This document shows, in pieces, positions 63,781-64,000 of a stretch of 64,000 nt of DNA. Location: contig BSNO01000003.1 of NCBI GenBank assembly GCA_030160035.1, positions 496,001 through 560,000 on the forward strand, in the 5' to 3' direction. The position numbers were made by a program, and so were the translations under genes. The stretch is from Rhizobium albus (GTDB lineage Bacteria; Pseudomonadota; Alphaproteobacteria; Rhizobiales; Rhizobiaceae). Numbering within the stretch: the first letter of the stretch is position 1; every line of letters begins with the position of its first letter. The notes beneath the pieces are model-generated. The model worked only from the letters and a program-made list of their open reading frames with translations, was not told the origin of the DNA and made no database searches.

Positions 63781-64000
63781 ATTCTCAACAGAGCGCTTTG
63801 AGATTCCTCACCATCTCTCCGGTTTCCGGCCCGAAGCCCGAATAGCTGCCGTTGAGCTGAGGCTGATCTTAGCAGCGGCCTGCGGCCCCGAAGACGAAGT
63901 GCAACATGCCAAGAGCGGATAAACGTTCAACACATCGACAGTTGCTGGCATCCGTTCACACGAGCCGTTGCGTTCAAATGACATCACCGCGCAAGGGAGC
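63781..64000. other. Right end of the window, one weak coding candidate
   Basis: A plus-strand frame from TTG at 63767 to TAA at 63922 reads FSTERFEIPHHLSGFRPEAR, then IAAVELRLILAAACGPEDE. It has no stop and plausible composition for 51 residues. It has no ATG and overlaps the Fnr box, so it may be the tail of something decayed. No feature seen after 63922. Confidence 0.25.

Overview
The window reads as chromosome-like DNA of a GC-rich alphaproteobacterium, most likely of the Hyphomicrobiales (Rhizobiales). This rests on the ccoNOQP-ccoGHIS order with Fnr/FixK boxes, on stress-type promoters of the GGAAC-N16-GTT kind used by EcfG sigma factors, and on the mix of small families (DUF6894, DUF421, DUF1003, DUF305, SPW). 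The species cannot be named from the sequence. I saw no tRNA, rRNA, CRISPR array, intact insertion sequence or phage gene.

Layout. 1-11.8 kb: an ATP-grasp enzyme with an unrecognised partner that runs off the left edge, then small membrane and stress proteins (DUF421, YrhK, DUF305, a PRC-barrel exoprotein), a SulP transporter, a glycosyltransferase, a DUF6894 protein and a Crp/Fnr gene broken in a run of eight T. 12-21.5 kb: a redox module bounded by two 125-base direct repeats. It holds a two-subunit molybdenum oxidoreductase (iorAB type), a DedA protein, Tat-exported aldo/keto reductase and metallo-beta-lactamase-fold proteins, a LysR regulator and an OmpR-type two-component system. 21.5-24.5 kb: an AraC/short-chain dehydrogenase pair flanked by remnants of the same two families.

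25-47.3 kb: a LuxR-type regulator, then one 17.4 kb gene for a 5,788-residue exported protein built from about 16 carbohydrate-binding-like modules, cadherin/Ig-like spacers, a sugar-dehydrogenase-like beta-propeller, two malectin-like domains and three C-terminal CBM6 modules. It is followed by its probable type I secretion ATPase, the membrane-fusion protein and a small coupled membrane protein. No outer-membrane TolC partner is in the window.

47.5-55.3 kb: small stress-type genes (DUF1003, a Ser/Gly/Thr-rich exported protein, SPW), an intact Crp-family regulator, a thioredoxin-reductase-like flavoprotein, a formate/nitrite-type transporter and a hemerythrin. 55.4-63.4 kb: the complete cbb3 oxidase structural operon (ccoNOQP) and its assembly operon (ccoGHIS), each with its own Fnr/FixK box and with an intrinsic terminator between them. 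A third, perfectly palindromic box at 63.77 kb precedes a 45-residue membrane protein. The same oxygen-responsive regulator probably controls the oxidase, the divergent hemerythrin and this small protein.

Gene decay is visible at several places (flavodoxin-like fragment, frameshifted crp, half an SDR, AraC tail, a twice-broken small gene), so parts of the window look like eroding accessory DNA between intact operons. Promoter and box calls were made by eye and none has been tested.
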